Source: an uncultured Bacteroidales bacterium (GTDB taxonomy: Bacteria > Bacteroidota > Bacteroidia > Bacteroidales > Paludibacteraceae). From it: a stretch of DNA of 12,774 nucleotides. The notes beneath the pieces were generated by a model that worked only from the letters and a program-made list of their open reading frames with translations, did not search any database and had not been told where the DNA came from. A program made the translations under genes and the position numbers. Positions 1 to 8,435 of this stretch are shown piece after piece; within the stretch, counting starts at the first letter, position 1; every line of letters begins with the position of its first letter. The stretch is taken from assembly GCA_946619625.1 (NCBI GenBank), contig CAMOMF010000154.1, positions 1-12,774 on the forward strand, in the 5' to 3' direction.

Positions 1-1926
1 GATCATCTTGTAGGATGTCAGTTCGTCTATCACCTCGTATGTCTCGGGGGTGAAGGTAGCGAGCACGTTGCCGTTGTTGTCCTCGATGCGTGTGACGAAC
101 AACGGCTCTACACGAATGCCTTTGTTGGGGAAAACAGTGTAGGCATCCACCATTTCCCGCACGCTCACTTCGCATGGTCCCAGACACAGGCTGACCACAG
201 CGGGGATGTCGCCCTGAATACCGAACGAGCGCATCATGCTGACCATTTGTTTGGGGCCGAAGAGTGACATCAGATAGGCGGATATCCAGTTATTGGACTG
301 CGCCAATCCCCACTGCAGAGTGACAGTGTCGCCTATATGGGTCTTTCCTGAGTTGCGGGGCGTCCATTCCTGACCGGTCTCTGTGGTGAGCGTAATAGAT
401 TGGTTGACCGTCTTGTCACAAGGCCACATGCCTTCGCTCATGGCAAGCGTATAGAGGAAAGGCTTGACGGTAGATCCCACCTGACGGCGTCCCATCGAAA
501 CCATGTCGTATTGGAAATTGGCAAAATCCGGACCACCCACATACGCTTTCACGTAACCCGAGTGCGGGTCCATGGACATGAAACCGCAGCGCAGGAAATA
601 TTTCTGCCAACGGATACTGTCCATAGGCGAGAGAGTAGTGTCAATGATTCCATTGTAGGAGAACACCTGCATCTCAATGGGTGTATCGAATATCTGGCGT
701 ATCTCATCCTCGGTCTTACCTGCGCGTTTGAGTAGTCGGTACCGCTCCGATTGGCGCATGGAGCGCGTCATGGCGGCACTGACCTCCTCCTTGGAAAGTT
801 GGCGTGAGAAGGGGGCGTAGGATTTGTTTTTCTTTTCTTTGAAGAACCGTGCCTGCAGGTCTGTCATGTGCTCGTGGACTGCCTCCTCGGCATATCGTTG
901 CATGCGCGAATCCAGCGTAGTGTAGATACGCAAGCCGTCGTTGTACAGGTCATAGTGCGAACCATCGGGTTTCCTGTTTTTCTGGCAGAACCCGTACAGC
1001 GGATTGGTATCCCACTGCTTGCGGTCAATCTGATACTGCATTTTGTTCCATTCGGAGTAGTTGCTCTCCTTGGGTTCTTTCGCCGTGAGGATTTGTCGCA
1101 AATACTCGCGCAGATATTGCGCAGACCCTTCCTTGTGGTCCACTGAATGGTAGTCGATGGTCATGGCTGTCTGCTTGAGAGAATCGCACTCTGCCTCAGT
1201 CAGGTAGTCGTATTTCTCCATTTGGTTGAGTACAGTGTTGCGCCTGTTCAGTGCCCGTTCGGGGTGACGGATGGGGTTGTACAGCGACGGGTTCTTGCAC
1301 ATACCTATCAGTACGGCGGCTTCCTCTGCGTTCAGTTCGCTTGGTTTCTTGCCGAAATAGACTTGTGCAGCCGATTTGATGCCGACTGCGTTGTAGAGAA
1401 AATCAAACTGATTGAGGTACATCATGATAATCTCGTCTTTCGAATAGAGACGTTCCAACTGGACGGCAATCACCCATTCGTTGGGTTTCTGCAACAGACG
1501 CTCGAACGTACTGCCCGCCGTAGGAGAGTAGAGTTGTTTGCTCAACTGCTGCGTGATAGTACTGCCGCCCCCTGCTTTCCCCAGCGTCAGCAGAGCGCGC
1601 ACGAAAGCTTTCGAGTCGATACCCGAGTGCGAGTAGAAACGGGCGTCCTCCGTGGCAACCAATGCGTTGATGACATATGGTGAAATCTCATCGTAATTAA
1701 CACTGACGCGGTTTTCGGTACGATAATACCTGCCCAGAGAAATGTTGTCGTTGGAGAACACCTCGCTGGCAAATTTGTTCTTCGGGTTTTGCAGATCTTC
1801 CAGTGGGGGCATATATCCGAACCAACCCTTGGCAATGCCAAGGAAAAAGAAAACGACAAACACCACTCCGGCTGCGAAAACCAACCAGAACCATTTGGCA
1901 AATGTTTTTTTAAAGTTTGAGTTCAT
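1..1926 (-). CDS. mrcA: Class A penicillin-binding protein 1A (bifunctional transglycosylase/transpeptidase), C-terminus cut by window edge
   Basis: Builds periplasmic peptidoglycan: a glycosyltransferase 51 domain polymerises lipid II and a penicillin-binding domain cross-links the stems. The reading frame is open for 642 codons from the ATG at 1926 to base 1, so the 3' end lies outside. Visible parts in order: a short cytoplasmic N-terminus, one membrane anchor at about residues 12-32, GT51 motif EDARFYSHSG with catalytic Glu93, then GGGSTITQQLSKQLYS at about 119-134, transpeptidase SxxK as STVK (nucleophile Ser485, Lys488) and SxN as SNN at 544-546. The KTG motif should lie just beyond the truncated end. 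The ATG overlaps the hemW stop as ATGA, suggesting translational coupling. It is the last visible gene of the minus-strand unit. Family assignment is firm; the choice of 1A over another class A name is by general resemblance. Confidence 0.95.
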   Translation of the reverse strand, partial: MNSNFKKTFAKWFWLVFAAGVVFVVFFFLGIAKGWFGYMPPLEDLQNPKNKFASEVFSNDNISLGRYYRTENRVSVNYDEISPYVINALVATEDARFYSHSGIDSKAFVRALLTLGKAGGGSTITQQLSKQLYSPTAGSTFERLLQKPNEWVIAVQLERLYSKDEIIMMYLNQFDFLYNAVGIKSAAQVYFGKKPSELNAEEAAVLIGMCKNPSLYNPIRHPERALNRRNTVLNQMEKYDYLTEAECDSLKQTAMTIDYHSVDHKEGSAQYLREYLRQILTAKEPKESNYSEWNKMQYQIDRKQWDTNPLYGFCQKNRKPDGSHYDLYNDGLRIYTTLDSRMQRYAEEAVHEHMTDLQARFFKEKKNKSYAPFSRQLSKEEVSAAMTRSMRQSERYRLLKRAGKTEDEIRQIFDTPIEMQVFSYNGIIDTTLSPMDSIRWQKYFLRCGFMSMDPHSGYVKAYVGGPDFANFQYDMVSMGRRQVGSTVKPFLYTLAMSEGMWPCDKTVNQSITLTTETGQEWTPRNSGKTHIGDTVTLQWGLAQSNNWISAYLMSLFGPKQMVSMMRSFGIQGDIPAVVSLCLGPCEVSVREMVDAYTVFPNKGIRVEPLFVTRIEDNNGNVLATFTPETYEVIDELTSYKMI

Positions 1927-3050
1927 ATCATCAAATCCTCTATTATTCTGTTCAAAATATGTATTCCTTGTTGAGTGGCGACTAATCGTGTGTCTCCGTT
2001 GCCGTCAAGTATTTCTTTCAGCAGACCGGCGCATATATAGGAATTGGCGACCAACTTGCAATGTTCCTGCATGAAGGACGGGACTTCAGACAAATTCAGT
2101 CCGTTGCGAGTCCTCAACCCCAGCATGACCAGTTCGTTGTACCTGTCGTCAGCCGTCAGCACCTCGCGCTCGAAGCAAGTCTTGTCCGCCAATTGTGCAT
2201 CGATATAGGTTTGCAAATCATCGATGTTCCATTGCCTGGAATTGCCATCAAACGAATGTGCCCCAGCGCCTAATCCCAAATAAGGGGTTGCGTTCCAGTA
2301 ACTGCTGTTGTGGCGCGACTCATAGCCGGAAAGGGCAAAATTGGACACCTCATACCGCATAAATCCGTTGTTCTCCAGCGTGTGTACCAGATAGTCGTAC
2401 ATGGCGTTCTCTGTTTCATCGTCAATGGCACTTATCTCTTGATTATGCAGCCGCGCGGTCAGTACCGTACCCTCTTCGTATGAGAGGCAATATGCCGAGA
2501 TATGCTGAATACCCAGTTGCATCGCTTGTCCGATATCGTCTTGCCATTGTTGCATGGTCTGCGTAGGAAGTCCGTACATCAGGTCGATACTGATATTATT
2601 CATTCCGGCTTTTTGCGCCAACCTGACGGCTTCAAGCGCTTGTGCTGCATTATGCCGCCGCCCGATGAGTTTCAGTAGCGGGTCTTGCAGTGATTGAATC
2701 CCCATGCTCAATCGGTTGACGCCCTGTTCTCTCCAACCTCTAAGTTTCTCATCTGTGATGTCGGACGGGTTGGCTTCCAGGGTGATTTCAGCGTCCGGAC
2801 AAATGCAGTAGTTTGCACGAACAGCCTCTAAAACCGTGCCAAACTGTTCAAGTGACAGCGTGGAAGGCGTTCCTCCGCCGAAATAGATTGTCCTTACCTC
2901 CTGTGACGGTAAGTAGTTCCTGCGGCTTACGACCTCGTGAGTAAGGGCACGTATATAATCGTCCCGTTTCTCCATGAGTGTAGTGGAGAAAAAGTCGCAA
3001 TACGTGCAGCGCGACTTGCAAAACGGTATATGTATATATATGCCTGCCAT
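1923..3050 (-). CDS. hemW: Radical SAM haem chaperone HemW (formerly called oxygen-independent coproporphyrinogen oxidase-like)
   Basis: 375 residues, the normal length for HemW. The N-terminal radical-SAM cysteine motif CKSRCTYC (Cys11, Cys15, Cys18) binds a 4Fe-4S cluster and SAM; GGGTPS follows at 58-63 and EANPSD at about 92-97. The C-terminal half has HNSSYW (His247 to Trp252) and GLGAGAHSF (about 259-267), which mark the HemW branch; known members bind and hand over haem to respiratory proteins. True HemN has a longer N-terminal extension, absent here, so coproporphyrinogen oxidase activity is unlikely. The ATG lies 48 bases after the rarA stop, in a gap that carries three 11-bp repeat units. 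The TGA stop overlaps the start of the PBP gene by four bases (ATGA). Confidence 0.95.
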   Translation of the reverse strand: MAGIYIHIPFCKSRCTYCDFFSTTLMEKRDDYIRALTHEVVSRRNYLPSQEVRTIYFGGGTPSTLSLEQFGTVLEAVRANYCICPDAEITLEANPSDITDEKLRGWREQGVNRLSMGIQSLQDPLLKLIGRRHNAAQALEAVRLAQKAGMNNISIDLMYGLPTQTMQQWQDDIGQAMQLGIQHISAYCLSYEEGTVLTARLHNQEISAIDDETENAMYDYLVHTLENNGFMRYEVSNFALSGYESRHNSSYWNATPYLGLGAGAHSFDGNSRQWNIDDLQTYIDAQLADKTCFEREVLTADDRYNELVMLGLRTRNGLNLSEVPSFMQEHCKLVANSYICAGLLKEILDGNGDTRLVATQQGIHILNRIIEDLMI

Positions 3051-3069
3051 GAAGGTCTTGTTCCCTCTT

Positions 3070-3102
3070 GGTGATCTTATGGTAACCGTTTGGTCATCTT
3101 AT
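3070..3102 (-). repeat. Three phased 11-bp units in the rarA-hemW gap, the same unit as the array at the right edge
   Basis: Read on the minus strand: ATAAGATGACC (3102-3092, identical to the array unit), AAACGGTTACC (3091-3081, 7 of 11) and ATAAGATCACC (3080-3070, 10 of 11). The two good copies are exactly 22 bases apart, so the register is kept. The first unit contains the rarA stop TAA (3101-3099). The orientation relative to the upstream gene is the same as after mnmA. Confidence 0.85.
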
Positions 3103-4400
3103 GGTTCCTCCCGCTTGCCCCATAACAACTTCATCCACTCGTGCATCTTTTGCTCTGCAGGACTGCCCTGTGCATACCATAACTGTTTATCCTTGATTTC
3201 GTCAGGTAGGAATTGCTGCTTAACGAAGTGATTTTGGTAGTCATGCGAATACTTGTAGCCCTCGCTGTACCCCAGTTCTTTCATCAGTTCGGTGGGTGCG
3301 TTCCGTAAGTGCAGCGGAACAGGCAGGTTGCCGGTTTCTTTCACAAGGGTCAGTGCCGAGTCGATTGCCAGATAAGCGGAGTTGGATTTCTGCGAAGTTG
3401 CCAGGTACACCGTGGCCTCCGCCAGCGGGATTCGCCCTTCTGGCCAACCTATTTTCTGTACTACGTCGAAAGCGGCATTGGCAATGAGCAGGGCATTCGG
3501 ATTGGCAAGACCGATATCTTCGGCTGCGCTGATGACTAATCGTCTGGCAATGAATTTTGGGTCTTCGCCCGCTGCCACCATTCGCGCCAACCAGTAGATT
3601 GCTGCATCGGGGTCACTGCCCCGGATGGACTTGATGAAAGCGGAGATGATGTCGTAGTGCATTTCCCCGTCTTTGTCGTACGCCACGGGGTTTTGCTGGA
3701 GTAGGGTCGTAACGGTTTGGTTGTCAATCACCACTTTCCCTTCAGGAATGGCATTGCATACCAACTCGACGATATTAAGCAGTTTGCGTGCATCGCCACC
3801 ACTATAGCGCAAGATACTTTCGTATTCACTTACCTCTATCTCGCGCTGCTTGAGATAGTCATCCTTGGTCAGTACGCGGTGAAGCAGTTCGGTCAAATCG
3901 TCATTGGTCAGCGGTTTCAGTACGTACACGGCACATCGGGACAGGAGCGGGGTAATCACTTCGAAAGAAGGGTTCTCTGTTGTGGCACCTATCAGCGTGA
4001 GGGTTCCGTCTTCCACTGCTCCAAGCAGGCTGTCCTGTTGAGACTTGCTGAAGCGGTGAATCTCATCGATGAACAGAATGGGGTTCCGGCTGATGCCTGC
4101 GTTCTGGAACAGCCCCGTATTCATCATCGCTTGGCTCTGTTTGGCTTTATCTATCACGTCACGCACTTCTTTCACGCCGGAGGTAACAGCGGAAAGGATA
4201 TAAAACGGGCGCTGCAGTTGGTGGGCAATAATGCGAGCGAGGGTAGTTTTTCCCACCCCCGGGGGACCCCACAAAATGAACGAGGAGAGGTTCCCGCTTT
4301 CAATCATTTGCCTGAGGATGGCCCCTTCGCCAACCAGGTGTTTCTGACCTATGTAGTCGTCCAATGTGCGTGGACGCATGCGCTCTGCAAGTGGTAACAT
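3099..4400 (-). CDS. rarA: Replication-associated recombination protein A (RarA/MgsA, AAA+ ATPase)
   Basis: 433 residues, close to the usual length for the RarA/MgsA/WRNIP1 family, which acts at stalled replication forks together with single-strand binding protein. Visible parts: N-terminal LAERMRPRTLDDYIGQ, Walker A GPPGVGKT (45-52, Lys51), Walker B LFIDEIHRF (Asp112, Glu113), sensor 1 GATTENPSF (about 138-146), arginine finger in LLSRC (Arg155), and the C-terminal tetramerisation-type domain with DPKFIARRLVISAAEDIGLANP split over the middle of the protein. It lies 32 bases after recN, another repair gene, so the two are probably co-expressed. The stop codon TAA (3101-3099) is inside an 11-bp repeat unit that continues into the gap before hemW. 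Confidence 0.96.
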   Translation of the reverse strand: MLPLAERMRPRTLDDYIGQKHLVGEGAILRQMIESGNLSSFILWGPPGVGKTTLARIIAHQLQRPFYILSAVTSGVKEVRDVIDKAKQSQAMMNTGLFQNAGISRNPILFIDEIHRFSKSQQDSLLGAVEDGTLTLIGATTENPSFEVITPLLSRCAVYVLKPLTNDDLTELLHRVLTKDDYLKQREIEVSEYESILRYSGGDARKLLNIVELVCNAIPEGKVVIDNQTVTTLLQQNPVAYDKDGEMHYDIISAFIKSIRGSDPDAAIYWLARMVAAGEDPKFIARRLVISAAEDIGLANPNALLIANAAFDVVQKIGWPEGRIPLAEATVYLATSQKSNSAYLAIDSALTLVKETGNLPVPLHLRNAPTELMKELGYSEGYKYSHDYQNHFVKQQFLPDEIKDKQLWYAQGSPAEQKMHEWMKLLWGKREEP

Positions 4401-4404
4401 CAGG

Positions 4405-4442
4405 TTTATTTACGATTGGACAATTATTTTATTTACGATTGG
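4405..4442 (-). repeat. 15-base direct repeat in the recN-rarA gap, containing the recN stop codon
   Basis: Read on the minus strand, CCAATCGTAAATAAA occurs at 4442-4428 and again at 4419-4405, a perfect 15-base repeat with a 23-base period. The first copy supplies the recN TAA stop (4435-4433); the second lies five bases before the rarA ATG. The copies occupy most of the 32-base gap. No promoter or terminator structure is visible. Confidence 0.85.
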
Positions 4443-6088
4443 CTGTCAAGCAACTGCTTGGCGTTGTTCAGCGCTGCTTCAGTCAGGCTGTTCCCGCTCA
4501 GTATCTTGGCAATCTCGGTAACTCGTTCCTCCGGTGCCAGCAATCGGATGTTTGTCTCGGTGCGATTGTCCGTATCTTGCTTGTACACGGCGTAATGATG
4601 CTGTCCTTTGGCGGCAATTTGCGGAAGGTGGGTGATTGCAATAATCTGCCTGCCCGTTGCCATCTGCAACATGATTTCGCCCATTTTGCTTGCAACCTCA
4701 CCACTGACGCCGGTGTCAATTTCATCGAAGATAATGGTTGGCTGTCCATTGGCAATCAGTGCCTTGATGCACAACATAAGTCGTGCTGTCTCACCGCCTG
4801 ATGCCACTTCTTCCACCCGTCTGAGTGTTTGGTTCTTGTTGGCAGCGAATAGTATCTGCGCTTCGTCTGTTCCTGATGGTGTGAAATCGTCCGTTTGGGC
4901 AAGTTGAATATCCACTCGGGCATGTGCAATGGCAAGGCTGACCAATTGGCTTTCCAGTCGTTGCTTGATGTATGGCAGAACTTTGGCTCTGCTTTTGTGG
5001 AGAGTCGCGGCGGCGGTTCTTAGTGTCTTTTCCTCAGCCGACAATTGTTTCTCCAAAGCCTTGATGTCCAGTTCGTAGGACTCATTTTTGCCAACTTGTT
5101 GCTCCAACGATTCTTGTAAGGCTATCAGTTCACTTACACTGCCTAAATGATGTTTCTGCTGTAAACTGTTCAGCAGGTCTAGCCTTTCCACGATGAAAGT
5201 GAGCCTTGCAGGGTCGGCTTCTGTTTCTTCCGCAAGTCGTGCCACAGTGTCAGCTATATCACGCAGTTCAATAGTGGCACTGGCGGTTCGCTCGCTGAGG
5301 TCACGGTATTGACCAAGATACGGTTCAATAGCCTTCAGGCGGCTCAAACATTCTTGCAGCATGGGCAAAACAGCGCCGTTCTCCGCATCCAACAAACCGG
5401 ATGCAGCAGTCAAGTTTTGTTTGACGTCCTCGGCATGAGTGAGAATCAACTCTTCGGCTTCCAACTCTTCTTGCTCATTTTCTTTCAATTGCGCTTCCTT
5501 CCGTTCGCGCAGTTGGAAGGTCTGATAGTCGGCATTGGCAGCGGCATTGGCAGCCTCCTCGCGAAGAGCATCCAGCCTTTTTTGCGTCTGTTTGTATGCA
5601 GTGTAGGCGGTGGAATAAGCCTGAAATTCCGAGCCGTTCTGTGCCACTGCGTCCACTACATGCAGTCCGAAGGTTCTGTCTGCCAGCAAGAGGTTTTCAT
5701 GCTGCGAATGGATGTCTATCAGTCTGGCGGACAGTTCCTTTAGTGGTGCAAGCGTAACGGGCGTGTCGTTCACAAAAGAGCGTGACTTGCCATTTTGAAG
5801 CAACTCGCGGCGTATAGTGCATATCGGCGAATAGTCAAGGTCATACTGTTCGAAAAGAGATTCCAAGCCATATTCACTTACATCAAACTCGCCCTCGATA
5901 ACGCATTTCTGCTCGCCGTCCGTAATGACCTTGCTGTCTGCCCGTGCACCCATTAACAGTCCCAACGCACCGATGATGATTGACTTGCCGGCACCGGTCT
6001 CACCTGTGATAGTAGAGAAACCGGTGCTGAAGTCAATGTCGAGGTGCGTGATGAGCGCGTAGTTTTGTATGTGCAGATGTTTAAGCAT
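4433..6088 (-). CDS. recN: DNA repair protein RecN (SMC-like ATPase)
   Basis: 551 residues, normal for RecN, a cytoplasmic SMC-like ATPase that joins DNA ends and sister chromosomes during double-strand break repair. Walker A GETGAGKS is at 29-36 (Lys35); the ABC signature ASGGETARL is near 429-437; Walker B TIIFDEIDTG is near 451-460 with Asp455 and Glu456; ITHLPQIAA follows as the switch-histidine region. The middle, roughly residues 150-380, is rich in Glu, Gln, Leu and Ala with long uninterrupted helices, as expected for the coiled-coil arms. The ATG directly follows the gcvT TGA with no gap, so translation is probably coupled. The TAA stop lies inside the first of two direct repeats that fill the gap to rarA. 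Confidence 0.97.
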   Translation of the reverse strand: MLKHLHIQNYALITHLDIDFSTGFSTITGETGAGKSIIIGALGLLMGARADSKVITDGEQKCVIEGEFDVSEYGLESLFEQYDLDYSPICTIRRELLQNGKSRSFVNDTPVTLAPLKELSARLIDIHSQHENLLLADRTFGLHVVDAVAQNGSEFQAYSTAYTAYKQTQKRLDALREEAANAAANADYQTFQLRERKEAQLKENEQEELEAEELILTHAEDVKQNLTAASGLLDAENGAVLPMLQECLSRLKAIEPYLGQYRDLSERTASATIELRDIADTVARLAEETEADPARLTFIVERLDLLNSLQQKHHLGSVSELIALQESLEQQVGKNESYELDIKALEKQLSAEEKTLRTAAATLHKSRAKVLPYIKQRLESQLVSLAIAHARVDIQLAQTDDFTPSGTDEAQILFAANKNQTLRRVEEVASGGETARLMLCIKALIANGQPTIIFDEIDTGVSGEVASKMGEIMLQMATGRQIIAITHLPQIAAKGQHHYAVYKQDTDNRTETNIRLLAPEERVTEIAKILSGNSLTEAALNNAKQLLDSQS

Positions 6089-7165
6089 TCAGACTATTTT
6101 AGCGTGAATCAGTTTTTCGCGAATCTTGATGTATATACTACCATCCTTTGCGGCATACGGCGTTTGTACATAACCCATTCCGATGGACTTCTTCGTAGTG
6201 GGAATCATGATTCCAGAGGTGACAAAACCGATTTTCTCGCCCTCTTGATTGCAAATGTCGTATCCGTTGCGGGCAATGCCGCGCTCCGTCAGTTCAAAAT
6301 GCACCAATTTGCGCTGCACTCCTTCGGCTTTCTGTTTCTCCAGATAGGCGCGGTCGATGAAGTCATTGCCGTCCACAAACTTGGTTATCCAGCCCAATCC
6401 TGCCTCCAGAGGCGAGGTGGTGTCGTCAATATCATGTCCGTACAGGCAGTACCATTTTTCCAAGCGGAGTGAGTCGCGTGCACCTAAACCGATAGGTTGT
6501 AACCCAAACTCTTTGCCCACTTCGAACAGGGCATCCCATATCTGTTTGCCATATTCTGGGGCAAAATATAGTTCAAAGCCTCCGGCACCGGTGTAGCCTG
6601 TATTGGAGATAATCACCGGCTGTACGCCTGCGAAGGACCACTCGCGGAATGCGTAGTAGGGAATCGCAGACAAATCCAGGTCAGTTAGTTTCTGCAGCAT
6701 CTCTGTGGCAAGTGGTCCCTGAACAGCCAGTTGGGCGTAGCGGTCAGAGGCGTTTTCCAAGTTGCATCCGAAGCCGCCCTCGTCATTTTGCTTGCAGAAC
6801 CACGCCCAATCTTTGTCAATGTTGGCAGCGTTCACTACACAGAAATACTTGGTGGTGCTGTATTTGTAAATAATCAGGTCGTCAACAATGCCGCCTTTGC
6901 CGTTGGGCAGACATGTATATTGCGCTTTGCCCGCCACCAGTTTGCGTAGGTCGTTGGTGGTGATGTGCTGCAGGAAATCTTCCGCCTTGTCACCTTTCAC
7001 CCAAAACTCGCCCATATGACTAACGTCGAACACACCTACTTTATCGCGTACACACGCATGTTCTTCCGCGATTGTAGTGTATTGTATGGGCATGTTGTAG
7101 CCTGCAAACTCAGCCATTTTGGCTCCGAGTGCAATGTGGATGTCGGTAAATGGAGTTACTTTCAT
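6089..7165 (-). CDS. gcvT: Aminomethyltransferase, glycine cleavage system T protein
   Basis: 358 residues, typical for GcvT. It releases ammonia from the aminomethyl group carried on lipoylated H protein and passes the methylene to tetrahydrofolate. Evidence: N-terminal FAGYNMPIQY, FDVSHMGEF (about 46-54), GGIVDDLIIY with the catalytic Asp in the pair Asp95/Asp96, and TGYTGAGGFELY plus LGARDSLRLEKWYCLYGHD in the second half, followed by the C-terminal barrel with FVTSG. It starts 9 bases after pepT and abuts recN. The P and H proteins are not in the window; the L protein partner (lpd) is on the other side of the divergent promoter region. Confidence is high; YgfZ-like folate proteins lack this complete motif set. 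Confidence 0.97.
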   Translation of the reverse strand: MKVTPFTDIHIALGAKMAEFAGYNMPIQYTTIAEEHACVRDKVGVFDVSHMGEFWVKGDKAEDFLQHITTNDLRKLVAGKAQYTCLPNGKGGIVDDLIIYKYSTTKYFCVVNAANIDKDWAWFCKQNDEGGFGCNLENASDRYAQLAVQGPLATEMLQKLTDLDLSAIPYYAFREWSFAGVQPVIISNTGYTGAGGFELYFAPEYGKQIWDALFEVGKEFGLQPIGLGARDSLRLEKWYCLYGHDIDDTTSPLEAGLGWITKFVDGNDFIDRAYLEKQKAEGVQRKLVHFELTERGIARNGYDICNQEGEKIGFVTSGIMIPTTKKSIGMGYVQTPYAAKDGSIYIKIREKLIHAKIV

Positions 7166-7174
7166 GATGGTATT

Positions 7175-8389
7175 CTATGCTAATTCAACGATTTTCAGAA
7201 TTACTTCCATGCCTTTTTCCAGCGACGGAACAGGCAGGTACTCGAAACGGCTGTGGAAATTCTCGCCGCCGGCAAAGATGTTGGGGCAGGGCAGTCCCTC
7301 AAAACTGAGTCGCGCACCGTCTGTACCACCCCTGATGGGTTTCACAACAGGTGTTACGCCAACAGCCTCCATTGCGCTCTTTGCCAAGTCGATAATATGC
7401 ATGACCGGCTCTATTTTTTCGCGCATGTTGTAGTACTGGTTGCGAATCTCTGCCGTTGCGGTACCTTCACCAAACTCGCGGTTCACCTTGCGCACCAGGT
7501 GTTCGATCTCGCGCTTCCGACTCTCGAAACGAGCGCGGTCGTGGTCACGAATGATATAGGTGAGTACGGTCTGCTCCACCGTACCTTGCATGGATGTCAG
7601 GTGGTAGAATCCTTCATAGCCTTCGGTGTGTTCGGGTGTTTCCCAACGCGGCAGCATCACTGCCAACTGAAAGGCAATACGCATGGAGTTAATCATTTTG
7701 TGGTAGCCATATCCGGGGTGCACGTTGGTACCCTTTACCGTAATCTTGGCGGCTGCAGCGTTGAAGTTCTCAAACTCCAACTCTCCTATGGCTCCTCCGT
7801 CCATGGTGTAGGCAAAATCAGCGCCGAACTTCTTTACATCGAAATGGTCTGCACCGCAGCCTATCTCTTCGTCGGGAGTGAAACCAATGCGTATTTTACC
7901 ATGCTTGATTTCGGGGTGGGCTTTCAGGTACTCTACCGCAGTGATAATCTCCGCCACACCGGCTTTGTCATCGGCTCCGAGCAGGGTTTTGCCGTTCGTT
8001 ACGATGATATCCTGTCCTTTGTAGTTGAGTATCTCGGGATATTTGGTTGTTTCCAGTACGATATGCTCTTCTTCGTTGAGCACGATTTCGTTGCCGTCAT
8101 ATGCCTTCACGATGCGTGGCTGCACGTGTTTGCCGCTTGCATCGGGGGAGGTATCCATGTGCGCAATGAAACCGATGACGGGTTTTTGCTCGGGGGTGTT
8201 GGCGGGGAGGGTTGCCATCACATAACCGTTGTCGTCCAAGTCCACATCCTCCAAACCGATGGATTTCAGTTCGTCACGCAACGCCATGGCAAACTCCATC
8301 TGACCCGGCGTGGAGGGGGTCAAGCCCGTAGTCTCGTCCGAGGTAGTGCAAAAACCGACGTATTTCAAAAAACGTTCTGTGATATTCAT
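7175..8389 (-). CDS. pepT: Peptidase T (tripeptide aminopeptidase, M20B zinc family)
   Basis: Cytoplasmic dizinc aminopeptidase that removes the N-terminal residue from tripeptides. The reading frame can be opened from a TTG at 8401, but the ATG at 8389 gives MNITERFLKYV, the customary PepT N-terminus, so I use the ATG (404 residues). In that numbering the metal and catalytic residues are His77 and Asp79 in AHMDTSPD, Asp140/Asp141 in GADDKAG, Glu174/Glu175 in TPDEEIGCGA, Asp197 in TMDGG, and a late His in ENFHSRFEYLP. The dimerisation lid contains NVHPGYGYHKMINS, and GGTDGARLSFEGLPCPN lies near the C-terminus. It sits 46 bases after the lipoprotein gene and 9 bases before gcvT, consistent with one transcription unit. 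Confidence 0.96.
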   Translation of the reverse strand: MNITERFLKYVGFCTTSDETTGLTPSTPGQMEFAMALRDELKSIGLEDVDLDDNGYVMATLPANTPEQKPVIGFIAHMDTSPDASGKHVQPRIVKAYDGNEIVLNEEEHIVLETTKYPEILNYKGQDIIVTNGKTLLGADDKAGVAEIITAVEYLKAHPEIKHGKIRIGFTPDEEIGCGADHFDVKKFGADFAYTMDGGAIGELEFENFNAAAAKITVKGTNVHPGYGYHKMINSMRIAFQLAVMLPRWETPEHTEGYEGFYHLTSMQGTVEQTVLTYIIRDHDRARFESRKREIEHLVRKVNREFGEGTATAEIRNQYYNMREKIEPVMHIIDLAKSAMEAVGVTPVVKPIRGGTDGARLSFEGLPCPNIFAGGENFHSRFEYLPVPSLEKGMEVILKIVELA

Positions 8390-8435
8390 TTTTTGACTCA
8401 ATAGTTCATTTAACTTTCAACTACGTATTATTGCA

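Noticed and set aside
1..1926. PBP as a pseudogene because no stop or KTG motif is seen
   Set aside because: The frame is intact to the first base of the window, so the missing C-terminus is explained by the window edge.
3717..4397. 226-codon plus-strand frame opposite rarA, and a 274-codon minus-strand frame opposite mnmA (11796-12620)
   Set aside because: Both are antisense shadows of well-supported genes; the predicted proteins show no domain and no plausible initiation context.
8390..8401. Upstream TTG start for pepT adding four residues
   Set aside because: The ATG at 8389 yields the usual PepT N-terminus and the extra MSQK adds nothing recognisable.
7253..8404. 383-codon open frame on the plus strand opposite pepT
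   Set aside because: It mirrors pepT almost exactly, and its translation has no recognisable motif while pepT has all its metal ligands. Long antisense frames arise from the codon bias of the real gene.
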